A stretch of 64,000 nucleotides of DNA, taken from Pisolithus tinctorius (Eukaryota > Basidiomycota > Agaricomycetes > Boletales > Pisolithaceae). Numbering within the stretch: the stretch's first letter is position 1; the number at the start of each line of letters is the position of its first letter. Of this stretch, positions 26,002 to 37,309 are shown one piece after another. The stretch covers positions 5,890,001-5,954,000 of the forward strand of contig JANFAH010000001.1 in the NCBI GenBank assembly GCA_024663395.1, read 5' to 3'. The notes below the pieces were generated by a model. That model did no database searches. It saw nothing but the letters and a program-made list of their open reading frames with translations, and was not told the origin of the DNA. Made by a program: the position numbers and the translations under genes.

Positions 26002-27652
26002 TCAACCGAACTCTGTTTCTGCTTCATCATCGACAACTTCCCACCCCTCTTCCTCAACAATCCGTTTATGATGTCGTGAAGGAAGAACACCCCAGTCACG
26101 GTCATCAGTGGGCGTCCCAGGTGAGTACGAACTTGTGTCGACGGGCGAATTTCCTGGCATGGGACGTCGGCGCCGTCCTCGTGTAGGTACAGCGGTCGTT
26201 GCTTGCAAAAGCTGAGCGAAGTCAAGGGGGAACGAGGATGGTGTTGGTGGTGAGAGGAGTGGTGTGGTTGCGTGCGAGCGGCTGTTTGAAACGTGCCGAC
26301 ATCAGTAAACACGAGATAGAACGATGAAGGATACCCACCGGCCTAGTTCCCCACTACAGCACACCGCCCATAAATTAGACAGTGCGTCTCCCGCTTGCGA
26401 AAGGGGAATTTCGACGCCTTGGGTATGAGCGAGGTAACACACATTGTATAGCAGCATTGCGAACGCTGTAGTGAAAGAGGACTGAGGCTGAGATCCACTT
26501 GCAGAAACGGGTGTGGTTGACACAGACATCACGGAGGACGCGCTGGCTGAAGTGGAAGTGGAAGGGTAGTGCGTAGAGGGTTGTACGGTAGGCGAACTCG
26601 GCGACGAGGGCCTCGTTGACCCTGGGGCTGACAGGTGCAAAGGATGTTTCGTTGACCATCTGCTCGTGTCCAAATCAGTACATCACGAGAGCAAGTGAAA
26701 TGTCACTGACTTCGCCCAACTACCTGACTCGCCACCCCTGCCGGCCCCGATCCACGGCTGGCCGACGCCGAAACGACCACCACTCCACGTTATTTCAAAA
26801 GGTAGTTTCACACCTAAGTAAAAGGCTAGTAAGCCCACGAAATGTATCGTATACGTCAAAACCGCATTGATGTGGTCGGACGGATAGCCTACATATATGT
26901 GCGACGTCAGTATGAAGGATACGAAAACGGCAGCGATGGTAAGACCAACGTTGAATGTCGCCCGGTACTGGCAAGACAAGTCCACCAACGGTCCACTCTC
27001 CGCGTGTACCCGCACGACCTCCTAAAGCTGGCCTGCCCCCAACTTCAACTACGCTGAACACCTCAACCAACTCCTGTACGAGGCCACCTCGCGCACGCGC
27101 AAGAGCATTGGACAGTACGTGCAATGCTTGTGTCTCCCGCGTTAGTGCGCCGTCGAGTGGCGGTGTGGATAAAAGCCGTGCTGCTGAGAGCGTACGGCGT
27201 CGGGCAGCAACACTCTCGCGCATAAGCCGCACGCGATCGCGTTCTGGCAAATGAAATAAATAAAATACCAAAACAAAGACCGGTAGCAGGTTAAGAATAA
27301 AATATCTCCAGGAAAGAGAAATGCAAGGCTATAGGCTACTTACTGGCTTCGTTCTCCCGTCTGAGCTGTCCCAAAGCTTCTGCAAGCTCCTCCGCCCTAC
27401 GCTGGGCAGCTGCAAATACTGCTCGCGACACACGGGCCCCTTCGACACTTCGCAATGCCCGCGTTGCACGAGACACCTGTTCATCCCGATCTTTGGCGAA
27501 ATGTTGGGTTTGTCGTCGAAAATCACGAAGGCTGACCTCGCTGTCAGGGGAATAATATCAGATGACAGTGAACTGACAGAGACGCACTGATTCCTCAAGC
27601 AATTTTCACAATAAAACTGACGTTGCCTCAACTCGCAATTCGTGCACTCCAT
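26002..27652 (-). CDS. ATG14: autophagy protein Atg14 (PI3-kinase complex I subunit)
   Basis: Six exons close in frame (27652-27588, 27540-27344, 27243-26950, 26888-26711, 26659-26339, 26281-26002), giving 444 residues. The N-terminus carries the paired-cysteine motif CTNC...FYCENC typical of Atg14. A long Arg/Glu/Ala-rich coiled coil follows (about residues 28-140). The conserved Atg14/UVRAG C-terminal region contains LVQELVEVFSVVEVGGRP, WTVGGLVLPVPGDIQRYPSD, FYLGVKLPFEITW and FAMLLYNVCYLAHTQGVEIP. The tail ends in an acidic GWEVVDDE segment. Atg14 directs the Vps34-Vps15-Atg6 lipid kinase to the pre-autophagosomal site. Vps38/UVRAG is the main alternative, but the N-terminal cysteines favour Atg14. 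It lies in tandem between RPN1 and the Furry-like gene, with about 230-290 bp on each side. An in-frame ATG at 27676 is a possible earlier start. Confidence 0.9.
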
Positions 27653-27884
27653 TGGTCTCCGTCTGGCATTGTACACCGACGTTCGTCGTCGAGAGCAGTC
27701 GCAGTCCCGTCCAGCAGCGGTAATCGGATATCGAGTTTAGCTTACCCAGAGGAAGTTACGTAATATAGCAAGTGGGCCCGCCCCATGCCCAAAGAATGCC
27801 CTGAAGGGCTGCTTCAGAAAGCAAGCCTTGATAAAATCAATGTAATCTAACAATGCGTACAAGCACTATATATGTATTTTGGAA

Positions 27885-30800
27885 TTACAGCTGCATCGTC
27901 TCCTCCCAGCCCGGGTTCTTCCGCAAAACGACAAACCCTTCTAGCACATGTGCGTATGGAATGTACTCTTCTGTTGCCAATTCAGCTCTCTCGGTGGTAC
28001 CCAACCGCACAGGAGTCTGATGGGTCTGGAAACCCGAGATAGTTCGGGGTTTGCCTGCTTGACCGACAACATCCACAGCCTGCACAAAAGATACATGTAA
28101 GAACATAAAATCATCGTAAACCCTACAACGCTGACCTGGCCAACGCGGACTGTAACAGGAAGAGATTCCAAATCCTCGTTAAGGGTGATGAGGAACCGCG
28201 GGTACATGGCAGTCACCAGGAAGTACAGCATCCAATGGTACTTGTCAAGTACGACTGGCAGAAACGAAATGGTGAACGAGGCCAACCAAGAATTTGTAAC
28301 TTGTCCACTCACAAGCTTTTGCATCTGTGAATGCCATTATCGCTGCCAGTAAGCCAGCGACGGCCGGTCGACTCAATATGTTACGGTCGCTAAAGAAAGG
28401 GTTGATTCCTATGGTGCCCTTGCCCATATGCACCAGGCCCTGAGCTACGCGTACCACGAACAAGCAGTCAGGTTCTTTGTAGTAGTACACCGCCAATTGG
28501 CGAAGCATCTGCGCCAGCCGTGCATTGTTCGTACCAGCGCCAACTAAACCCATAGCAAATATGGCGTTCAAAGCAACCTGTAAGTCGCTATCATGGCTGT
28601 ACTTGGACAGCGTATCAAGGACAGTGAGTTGTGGATTGGAGGCGCTGATAAGACCCAGAGCAAGAGGAACAGACTTGCGGATAATCGGGTCACCATAATG
28701 CATCTGTAAGAACATTCAGCAGCTGTTGGCGGTGGAATTTGAAAGATCGGAGGAGCGTACCAAATGATTGAACTGCCTCATGGACATTTCCGCCCCAATC
28801 TCCTCTCCCATGGCGATCATTGCAATACCGAGGACGGCAAATGATCGGAAGGTGTCATCTGGTTTGCTTTCTTCCTTGCTGTCTTCTTTCTTCTCTGCCT
28901 TTTCCTTCTGTTTTTCCTTTTGGGCTTCTTCCTTCTCCTTCACAGCTTCCAGATGTTCTCCGCACAGGTGGAGGAGCCGTTGTACGCGCAAGACATTTCC
29001 AGTAGCCACAAAAGAACATATCTCAACGAGAATCTGTGCCTGCTTAGAAATGGGATGCTCAATGGTCTTCAGCGTTTCTAGTGTTGCGTCGGATGCATCT
29101 TGCAGACCTGTATGAACGCCGTTTTAGTCTTCGGTCAGCCGTTAGATTAACTGTGTACTGACCAACGAACAAGAGGGCAAGACCCAATGCCAAAAAGCGA
29201 CCCCACTTCTCGCCAAGCGCTCGTTCGTCCCGTTCCATGAGAGTTTGTAAAATGGTACTAATGATGTCCCCGTTCCCACTGCCCACAAACACAAACCCAA
29301 GAGCGAGCGCACTCAGCGAAGCAACCTCCATGGACGTATTTTCATCGGCGACCAAAGGTAATAGAATGTTGAACAGGTCCTCCCGATGTGACCCAGCGTA
29401 TGCGAGTCCCAAGCCGACAATTGAAGCAGTTTTCAAAGAAAGTGACGCATTCGTGACGTATTCACCGAGAAGGGCAAGTGCAGCATCGGCTTCCGTACGA
29501 ACGCCGGCATTAAGTAGTCCAGTGGCAAGGAGAGCACCGGCTTTGATGTGTTCTTCTGACGAGTACGTATACTTGTCAACATGACTGAGACCAATATCAG
29601 TGTCCCAGAGCAGACTGAGACCGAGACTGGCAACCGCGCTCATCATCCCTGAGAGGTGAGATAGGATAAGACACTCTGCTAAGCTTGCACGGAACACGCT
29701 GACCATGATCCTTGTTCTTATAGACCCAACTGTTTCCTTCCTCTGCTTCTACCATAAGTTTGTCGTTCCCAAAGCCAGCGTTCACGAACGCATTTACGAA
29801 GGTACCTGCCAAGTTACCCCGTGCAGAGTCGACATTCGCTGAGAGCCCTCCCCCTTTCATTTGGAAAAATTGGTACAGCTGCAACACGTCAGATAGTATG
29901 GGACATACGGGTGTTCTCGAGATGGCTTTTATACACGTCCTCTAAGCTCTTGGGATCCGCAACGCCAAGTTCTTTTCCGAATTCTTTAAAGAACTTGCTT
30001 AGGTTAGTGTTACTTAGACATTCCATTATGTCTTCTGGGAACTCCGCCTCCCCGTCAGCGTCTTCAGATGGCGGTGGATGCAACCATTCGACAGGAATTT
30101 GCGACCGAGCCAGCAGAAACGCAAGTTGACGCCGCATTATCCTGCCAAATAGCTAAGAATGGCAAACTAAAAACGCTCCGAAACTGTTACGAACGGATTC
30201 CCAGACGCGTTGAAATCCTCTCGAATGAGGTCGGCGTCATTCAAACGCATCGCAATGCTCAGTGCTTCAGGTAATTTGGAGAATTGGAGGTAAACTTTGT
30301 GTATAGTCCGCAGGAAGGTAACATCGTCCGGAGGGGGTAGAAGATTTACGCAGCTGTCAGATATGGATGTGAGGAAGATATACGCTTGGCTCTAAACTTA
30401 CGCACCGATCCATGTACGTGCAGACCCGACCGAACGTGTTTATATCGACAAGGTCAGCTATCCGATCCACGATCTCCAGTTCCACGAGAAGATCGACGGC
30501 GTCTGGCTCTGCGTTATGGCCAAGGAAAAATTTGGCACATTCAAGTCCCAGCGCGTGTAAATCTTCGATGGAACCCGGTATTGTTACTGGCTCTGCTTTG
30601 GGTTTCTCCGGGCTAGGGGACTCCTCTCCTTCTTGTCGGATGGTATACTCCTCCCCGAGCTCTGCCGCAAGATGTCGGACGTATTCATGGCCCCACGACC
30701 CAGGTTCGGGGATCGTTGAGGAGGAAGGCATGAGGGAGGCGGATATGAGACGATATCGAAGGGTACCCCTAGGTTGTGTATCGGAGTAGGTCATCGCAAG

Positions 30801-31341
30801 AGCGGACAGAATATCTGCAAAGAGACTCTAAATGTGCATTAGGATCATTCGGGATACGATGACAGGTGTGACGACCTTGTCCTCTGATGTTGGCCAGGTT
30901 TCAAAGAGGCTCTGGAGCCCTGGGTAATGCGGGTGCAGAAACTTGAGTGGTTTCGGAACAGACGTCATTGACGAGGTCGAAGTCCTGATGAGTGTTCGGA
31001 GAGTTTCGAGGGCAGGACGGTACAGGTTCGTGTTTGATTCCTGGAAGGTAGCGTGTTCGGTCATGCCAGAGCACAGATGCGATGGACACCCCCTACCTTT
31101 AGTCGCTCGACAAGCATTTCCAGCTCTGCCTTGAGCTGTGCATCTTCCTCCGACTGGAATCCAAAACTTGGTATGAGCGCATCCGAGACGCGTTGGGGGT
31201 ACTCACAAGCTCTTCCTCCTCGTCTCTCTTGTCGCCATTGGGTTTGGAAGGGTTGAGCTTGTCCCTGTCATCTTCCTCTTTCTTCTTATTCTTTGGATCC
31301 TCCGCAAAAGCCTTGATTTCTGCAACCTGGCGCTCTGGCAT
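27885..31341 (-). CDS. RPN1: 26S proteasome regulatory subunit Rpn1 (PSMD2)
   Basis: A multi-exon gene of the 19S base. The first exon (31341 to about 31208) encodes an acidic, lysine-rich leader that ends EEEEL. It is followed by [55 protein letters not shown] and [18 protein letters not shown], all matching the Rpn1 N-terminus. The middle exons hold alanine/glycine-rich proteasome/cyclosome repeats (for example [17 protein letters not shown] and [13 protein letters not shown]). The C-terminus has [20 protein letters not shown] and ends near [15 protein letters not shown]. Rpn1 is the scaffold that docks Rad23, Dsk2 and Ubp6 and binds ubiquitin. A charged [20 protein letters not shown] stretch sits between repeats, as in other Rpn1 proteins. 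The gene is divergent from URA5 with only 125 bp between the start codons. Confidence 0.95.
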
Positions 31342-31466
31342 GGCGAGTGTCAACCTAGCTAATAGTGTTTTGCTAGGACGCGCGTCGGATGGCCTGTCGA
31401 CCAAAAGCGGTTGTTTGGCAAAAGCCCCTGTTCCAAACAAGATAATCAAACCCACCCTCTATTACC
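31342..31466. promoter_or_regulatory. short shared promoter between RPN1 and URA5
   Basis: Only 125 bp separate the divergent start codons, so both promoters must lie here or overlap the genes. The sequence TTTGGCAAA at 31414-31422 matches 7 of 9 bases of the budding-yeast proteasome control element (GGTGGCAAA, bound by Rpn4). Whether an Rpn4-like factor exists in this organism cannot be seen here. Confidence 0.4.
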
Positions 31467-32234
31467 ATGGCATCCATTACCGAAACACTACAAGGTTTCC
31501 AAAACCAACTGCTAGAACAGGCGGAAGAGGTCGGTGCTCTGAAATTCGGAGCGTTCACCCTTAAATCTGGCCGGTAAGTGCAGGGCCGATATCCACCCTC
31601 TAGTGTCGGAGGAAACTAACGTTTGTTACTCGTGAATATCTGCAGTGTTTCGCCCTACTTTTTCAATGCGGGCCTCATGAGTTCCGGAAATATCTTAAAT
31701 ACCATAGCGAACGCATACGCTGCTACTATAATCGCCGGACTCGGCTTTCCAACCAACCCCCTCCCTCCATTCGATGTCATCTTTGGACCGGCGTACAAGG
31801 GTATCTCGTTGGCCGCATGCACCGCCCTCGTACTAAGCGCGACCTACGGCAAGTCGTATGGATTTGCTTACGACAGGAAGGAGGCAAAAGATCATGGCGA
31901 GGGTGGGAAGCTAGTCGGTGTGCCTGTCAAAGGGAAGAAAGTGCTCATCCTCGACGACGTCATGACTGCGGGCACGGCCGTTCGCTTGGCCATCGCATCG
32001 ATCCAGAGTGCTGGGGGAGAAGTGGTTGGTGTCGTGCAGCTGCTAGATAGAGAGGAAGTGGGGAAAGATGGAGAAAGCACTGTAGACGAGATCGAAAACG
32101 TCGTGGGCGGCAGAGGACGCGTCCAATCGGTGCTGAAGATGAAAGACCTCATGCGTTGGCTAGCGAGCAACGGTAAGCAGGAACAGCTAAAGGCGATGGA
32201 AGCGTACCGGCAACAATACGGTAGGAAGGAGTAA
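31467..32234 (+). CDS. URA5: orotate phosphoribosyltransferase
   Basis: Two exons (31467-31573 and 31646-32234) give 231 residues, the usual fungal length. The enzyme converts orotate and PRPP to orotidine 5'-monophosphate in pyrimidine biosynthesis, in the cytosol as a dimer. Diagnostic segments are FTLKSGRVSPYFFNAGLMSS, FGPAYKGISLA, FAYDRKEAKDHGEGG (the flexible loop with the catalytic lysine) and the PRPP-binding signature VLILDDVMTAGTA. The intron splits an arginine codon between KSG and VSPYFF. No residue of the active-site motifs is missing. Confidence 0.97.
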
Positions 32235-32679
32235 GTCATAACGGGTTCTCGGATACCATTAACAATACCTTAACACAACCCACTACCATGGTATCATTCG
32301 TCGTGCTTTGGCATGCCGTCGCATCGAAAACTGGGCACTACGTCTGTTAACGACATGATGACGAGAGTTACCCCCCGCGCTCAGTTACTCTTTGCCAAGG
32401 TCGCTGTAAAACCCAATAGGGGAGCATATATACAGGGATGATGAAATTGGCACTTTGAGGTTATGCCTGGAGGATGACTGCGGAATTTGATACACACCAG
32501 AGCCTCCTCGCGGGCACACTGCTGTCAGTCAATTCGTCTGTGGCATCCGTGCGACAGGCATGACGCGCCGAGGATGTACCTTGGCTATGAGGACGGCATC
32601 GTAACCAGGATAGTGTGGAATGGCGACGGTCCCAATCGTGTTCAAACTGAACTACATCCACGCACGGTTGTTAACATGT
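32235..32679. other. intergenic, convergent 3' ends of URA5 and Derlin
   Basis: About 445 bp between convergent stop codons, with no ORF that resembles a protein family. It probably holds the two 3' UTRs. Confidence 0.5.
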
Positions 32680-33670
32680 TTATGAACTACCTAGTCGCTG
32701 ACCACCTCCCCAGTTGTGACCTGTACCTCGAGCACTCGTCTGTTGCCTCCGGGGTGGTACTACATGGTATCCGGCCCCAGACGATCCCCTAACGCCCTCA
32801 CGCTCACCAAACCAATTTCGGAGCCAACGAGGTGCACGAGCATAGTTAGCCAATGGACCACGTTCCATCCCACCAGCTCCGGTGTTGGCACCCCATACCA
32901 ACCACCACCATAGATGGCCAACAACCAACCCGCTCACGGATTGCGCAGCAACGTTCATACCGCTGACCAGAAGATCCATGCCAAGCATTGCATATGGCAC
33001 GTACGCAACTGGGAGAGTTATAAGGCCCATAATGGAACTCTGTGTGCCTGGCGGGGCCAGAGCACACGAAAGGTAGGTAAGAGTATGAAGTAAGGGACGG
33101 TTATGAGACCACGACTCGAGCGGCCTGTTTGCTAGCTGGAAACACACAAAAAGATGAGGATGAATGACGAGGAATGAAAAAAAAGGGAAGGTCGTTACAA
33201 TGATGGCCAAGCACGCGAATACGAGTTGCCAAGCGTAGTCGGACGATCTACCTTGGTAATACATCGTTTCAACGCCGTTAGAATTCCGACTAGTGGCACA
33301 CATCATAAGAAATTGGTAGACAGTAAGCGTGCGAATACCCACTATAACATAGCGAGCTCGAAGATGTAGTCGAACTGCATGCCTTTGGTTGACGTTATTA
33401 CGCATCCACACCCCCGAGACAGTTAAGTACTTACTTCCAAAGAACATGCTTGTATACAGTCGCCATAGCTGAAGTAGGGATTTGAGAAGCGCATCCTCCC
33501 GACCGCTAAGTGCCTACCTCTAATTGCTTGGTGACGTGTTCTTTCAGGAATATGAGGTAGTAGGGAGGGACGATATTCAGACGGGCTGCAAGAGTGACAC
33601 CGAGGGAAGATCCTAGAAGGAAGCGCGTTACTGGTGGTATTTTTCGCACTTCAGCTACGAGGTCAGCCAT
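32680..33670 (-). CDS. Derlin family ER protein (ERAD)
   Basis: Five exons (33670-33518, 33468-33435, 33382-33349, 33289-33199, 33135-32680) give 255 residues. Derlins are rhomboid-like ER membrane proteins without protease residues that help retrotranslocate misfolded proteins to the Cdc48-proteasome system. Visible hallmarks are the N-terminal MADLVAEVRKIPPVTRF segment, the WR motif in LWRLYTSMFF, a short conserved YYQGRSSDYAWQLV, then RPLLHTLTYLSCALAPPGTQ, SIMGLITLPVAYVPYAMLGM and SGLVVGHLWWWLVW. About 55 C-terminal residues are Gly/Arg-rich and cytosolic-looking; no clear SHP box (an FxGxGxRL-like Cdc48-binding motif) is evident, although the tail ends GGGQRLG. Der1 and Dfm1 types cannot be separated with certainty. 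Confidence 0.92.
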
Positions 33671-34154
33671 TGCGGTAGTCACGACTCGAGGAAGAATGTG
33701 AGAGGTTTAGAACACGTGACGAGGTACCGGGACTCGCGACGGCCCACTGGACAGGGTCCGTGCCTTACACACTACGAAAACCGGGTTGCCTGCAACTGAA
33801 CCGTCCAAGTGAGTGAAGCAATTCTATTTGTATTCAACTCAAACCCGCGACCACAAGTGTGTATATCGTCAGGACAAGGACAAGACTATGGTATAGAAGA
33901 ATATATACTTTACATATGTATCGTACGAGGTCAGTGTCCATCTAAGGTTTCGTGGACTAAAGTAAGAGGAGTAGTCGTGAACAAAGAGGGAGTCAACGGG
34001 GCTGCAACAGGTTGCGAGCACCTATAAGACATCAACAACAACTTGTCTGATGAATATTACGCGATTGGGCAGGATCCATGGTTTATGGACATTTTCAGGC
34101 TAGACGCGGATCAGTAGGACTTTCTGCAAAGTAGTCTGCTTGGTGGATAGTCGC
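33671..34154. other. intergenic between Derlin and HSP20 genes
   Basis: About 480 bp covering the Derlin promoter and the HSP20 3' end. The longest frame is 72 codons (33809-34027 plus) and is not recognisable. No other feature is visible. Confidence 0.45.
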
Positions 34155-35314
34155 TCATTGTACAGTGATCTCGTGTTCTATAGGTTCTCCTTCTGGAAAA
34201 GGAGGAAGTCTGATCTTGATGGTAAGTATCCCGTCTTGCATTTCAGCAGTGATATCTTCGGGCTGACAACCATAACTTGACACACAGGATTGTCTGTAGT
34301 GGAGACAACTGACCTTGGTCTCACTCGCAACCACGAGCGTTCGTGTGAATTCACCGTACTTGCGTTCTCTCACAGCGTAGCCTTTGCCCGGAAAAACTGG
34401 CCTTGCTCTCCCCGACACCACGACTTGTTTCACTCCATTGTAATAGCATGTAGAAAGGACGATACTGATATCGCTCTTCTTCAGGCCAGGTAATTCAAGC
34501 GATGCACTCAAAAGGTGCGTCTCGGAGTCATAATGAACATCCGTTCGTATGATGAACTTGCGGTTTTCCGGAGGAACATTGACCGCATGGGCTGGGCTGA
34601 TTAAGGACGTTCTGTGGTGTGTGAGCATATCATTGTTTCTGACTGCAAAGGATCAGCTCACGTTGCTGAGGCAGTGCTTGGGTAAGGGGGGAGTCTCGTT
34701 GGAGCGGTGGTTGGTGCTGGCATGCTTCCAACCGAAACGTGTCTTTGGGATCTCACGCTTTGCACAACATCTTCGTACTCTCTTCTGGGTCTGACTGCTC
34801 CTGTGCCCGCACTTTGAGGGCGCCTGTATGGGTGAGCAACCATACGAGCGTCGACAAAACTTGGCATAGCCCGGGCTCGTTCTGGGCCCGGCCCCTGATA
34901 AGTGCCTGCAGATGGCGGGCCAGAAGGGGGTGTGGTACTTGTTCCAACACGCATTTGACGTGTATCAACTTGGATATGTGGTCTTATCTGCTGAGGATGG
35001 CGCGCTGACATTCCCGACGTTGAGGGTCCGTGATGTAAATGTTGCCCTTCACTGTCGCGTCGACGGTTAGAATCATGGCTGGGTACGACCGGGACAAACT
35101 CTTGGATTTGGATGGTTGATGGGGACGGCGTGGTGTACATCTCTGCTGGTTGCTGTGGTTGTGGCTGTTGTTGTTGTTGTTGCTGCTGCTGCTGCTGCTG
35201 CAAAGGGTGGTGAAGAACTTGCTGCTCAAGATGCGGCGCGTCACCGCCATCCCACTGAATGGGGGTCTGAGGTGTGGTGGGCGTCGACGGGTATCCTGTG
35301 AATTGGTATGACAT
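34155..35314 (-). CDS. HSP20/alpha-crystallin chaperone with long polyQ/Pro-rich N-terminus
   Basis: Three exons (35314-34662, 34611-34314, 34262-34155) give 352 residues. Residues 1 to about 235 are Pro/Gln/Ser-rich and include an uninterrupted glutamine run (about residues 39-50). The alpha-crystallin domain occupies about residues 238-352: FIIRTDVHYDSETHLLSASL, ELPGLKKSDISIVL, VVVSGRARP, RERKYGEFTRTLVV, then PEDITAEMQDGILTIKIRLP. The end, EHEITVQ, lacks the usual IxI motif. Small heat-shock proteins form oligomers and hold unfolding clients without ATP. At about 350 residues this one is roughly twice the usual size. The second intron (34263-34313, 51 nt) has no stop in frame, so its retention would insert 17 residues into the domain. 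A TATA-like box lies about 45 bp upstream of the start. Confidence 0.9.
35164..35200. repeat. trinucleotide repeat encoding polyglutamine
   Basis: TTG and CTG triplets (CAA/CAG on the coding minus strand) run without interruption and encode the glutamine run of the HSP20-type protein. Such tracts commonly vary in length between strains. Confidence 0.8.
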
Positions 35315-35357
35315 GGAAAAAAAAGGGGTTTGCGGAGGTAAAACACGACGCGCCAAT

Positions 35358-35365
35358 AATTTATA
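35358..35365 (-). promoter_or_regulatory. TATA-like box of the HSP20 gene
   Basis: TATAAATT on the minus strand lies about 45 bp upstream of the HSP20 start codon. Stress-induced fungal genes often have TATA boxes. Perfect nGAAnnTTC heat-shock arrays were not evident nearby, so the assignment is tentative. Confidence 0.35.
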
Positions 35366-35807
35366 CCTGCGGCCCTGCGGGCAACTGGATCCGACGAGTC
35401 ACAGCCCCGGATCCGAACTTGGACGGCAGGCGGAACTCGGACCCCTGACACCTTTTCCACAATGACTTACGTTTTCTGTGTCCTCCGTTCCTCCATGAGC
35501 AGTTGGATGGCGTACTTGGGCAATCCATCACATAGCTTCGAATAATACAAGTGTCAATTGTAACCAGAGGATTACTGTGATATCCTGTGATGTTGCCCCG
35601 CTCCACAGCACCGACAGAAGAGCGCGCCCCTGTATCGGGGTCCTCGCGTCAGACCGTATTGGCATTGTTCGACTCATCAGGGACGACGAAGTACAATGGA
35701 AACTTTAATTCTTACACGTACAATACTTATTCAAACAGGCGCGACGATCGCCGTGTAGAAATGGAAAACGGAAACTAAGTTGGTACTCTGGGGGCGAAGA
35801 AGTGCCC
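35366..35807. other. intergenic upstream of HSP20
   Basis: About 440 bp between the TATA-like box and the CCDC6-family stop codon. It holds only short frames (largest 81 codons at 35361-35606 minus, overlapping the HSP20 promoter). It is expected to contain the HSP20 upstream control region and the 3' UTR of the next gene. Confidence 0.4.
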
Positions 35808-37049
35808 TTACTCGCTAGGTTGCTCCGCCAGATCAGTGCCCTCCAACATCGCCCCAAGATTCTGGCTTCCAGCCCGTGAGCGAGGCATCAACATCCCCGT
35901 CTCAGCAATTCGGGCACCTCGATCAACACTTGCCCTGCGACTGAGGCCGTTCCTAAGCGTTCCGGACTCTACCATACGGCGGTCCGATCCCAGACGTCCG
36001 TTTGGCCGTAGAGATTCCATTGGAGAAGAGACGTAAGAAATGATGGGAGACCCGTACGACGAAGATAACGACGGAGGTGGGACAGACGGATAAGTTAAAG
36101 CGTGGGGATTGGGAACAGGATATGGGGGAGGAGGGTTGGAAGTAAGTGAAACTGACGAGGGTGGTGTTGTCGAATGCGTGCCGTTACTCGTGTAACTCGC
36201 AGGGTTTGTCGCAGTGGGCGAAAAGACAAAAGGTGACTCTGTAGATGATGGTGAATGTGAAAGCGGCGTCGTGGTTTCAGAGGGGTGGTTCAAGGGCCGA
36301 TGATGCACAGGGGATGGTCGAGGTATTGGCACACCGTGTGATATGCGAGGACTCGCGGTGTGTGCAACAGACGTATTCGAGGGAGAAAGGTTGGATAGGG
36401 AACGTCGGTGGGTCGGCTGTGAAAGCGGATCTGCTGATGACAATCCAACCAAGTTATCCACCGACAATCCAAGCTTTACGAGAAAACTTCAATCATCCAC
36501 ACGTGTGTTGGCAACGAATGGCTTACTCTGCGTCTATGTTCCAACAACTCCTCGCGATAGATCTCGTTCAATCGTGCGATGCGCACATAGTCCCGCTCAG
36601 TATCCACCAAGCGGCTCCTCAACTGCTCGTTTTCACGCCTCATAGCCTCTAACAATACCTCAGCGCTGGGAGCAGTGGGATCATACCCGTTCAGAAACGC
36701 GGATGTCCCGGTCCTCGCGTCGGGAGAAACGGACGGTGATCCTGCTGCCTGTTGTTGCTGTGCCAGACGCAGCACGGAGAGCTCTCTGTTTAGACGGTTC
36801 ACATGAGATTCCGACTCGGCCTCGAGGGCATTTTCAAGGTTGATTTTCTCTTCGCGGAGCTATGATGCAGCCGTTGTCATCCCTCCACTATCAGCCGAAC
36901 CATGGGCACGTTCATACCTGTTCCAGCTTGCGTGATAGTATGTTGATTATTCGTTCCTCCTCCGCTTCATAGGCGTTGATGAGGTTCTCCTCTCGTTTGA
37001 GCTGGCTGGGACTACTGGTGGAAAGTCGTCGAATAGGAGAGTCAGACAT
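35808..37049 (-). CDS. CCDC6/H4-family coiled-coil protein (DUF2046)
   Basis: Three exons (37049-36918, 36859-36527, 36473-35808) give 376 residues. The first about 155 residues are a coiled coil with the CCDC6 (H4, DUF2046) signature: KREENLINAYEAEEERIINI, LSRKLEQLREEKINLENALE, ESHVNRLNRELSVLR and, after a spacer, ELLEHRRRLGLSVDNLVGLS. The remaining about 220 residues are Ser/Pro-rich and probably disordered, with many possible phosphorylation sites. Human CCDC6 is a checkpoint and tumour-suppressor protein; the role of fungal members is not established, so only the family is assigned. The CAG run near 36750 encodes a short glutamine stretch in the coiled coil. It lies in tandem with the exomer gene, 260 bp away. 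Confidence 0.85.
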
Positions 37050-37309
37050 CTTGGTTGGCAACGACACAAGTCCGGTTTCTGCACGTCAGAGATATGAGAG
37101 CTAATAGCAGATTTTGCTGCAAGTGACGGCCAGTGACGGGGATAAGTGCCAGAGACGCCCCGGAAATGCTGGCAGGTTTGCGATGGCGGAGGAGGCAGGC
37201 TAAATGGGACCCACTCTACATACCATTGCCTACTCGGGAAGTCTCACCGGGTCACGCCATGTCTCACAACACGATGAATTATCTAAATCGAAACGAGCCA
37301 AGTACCGTA

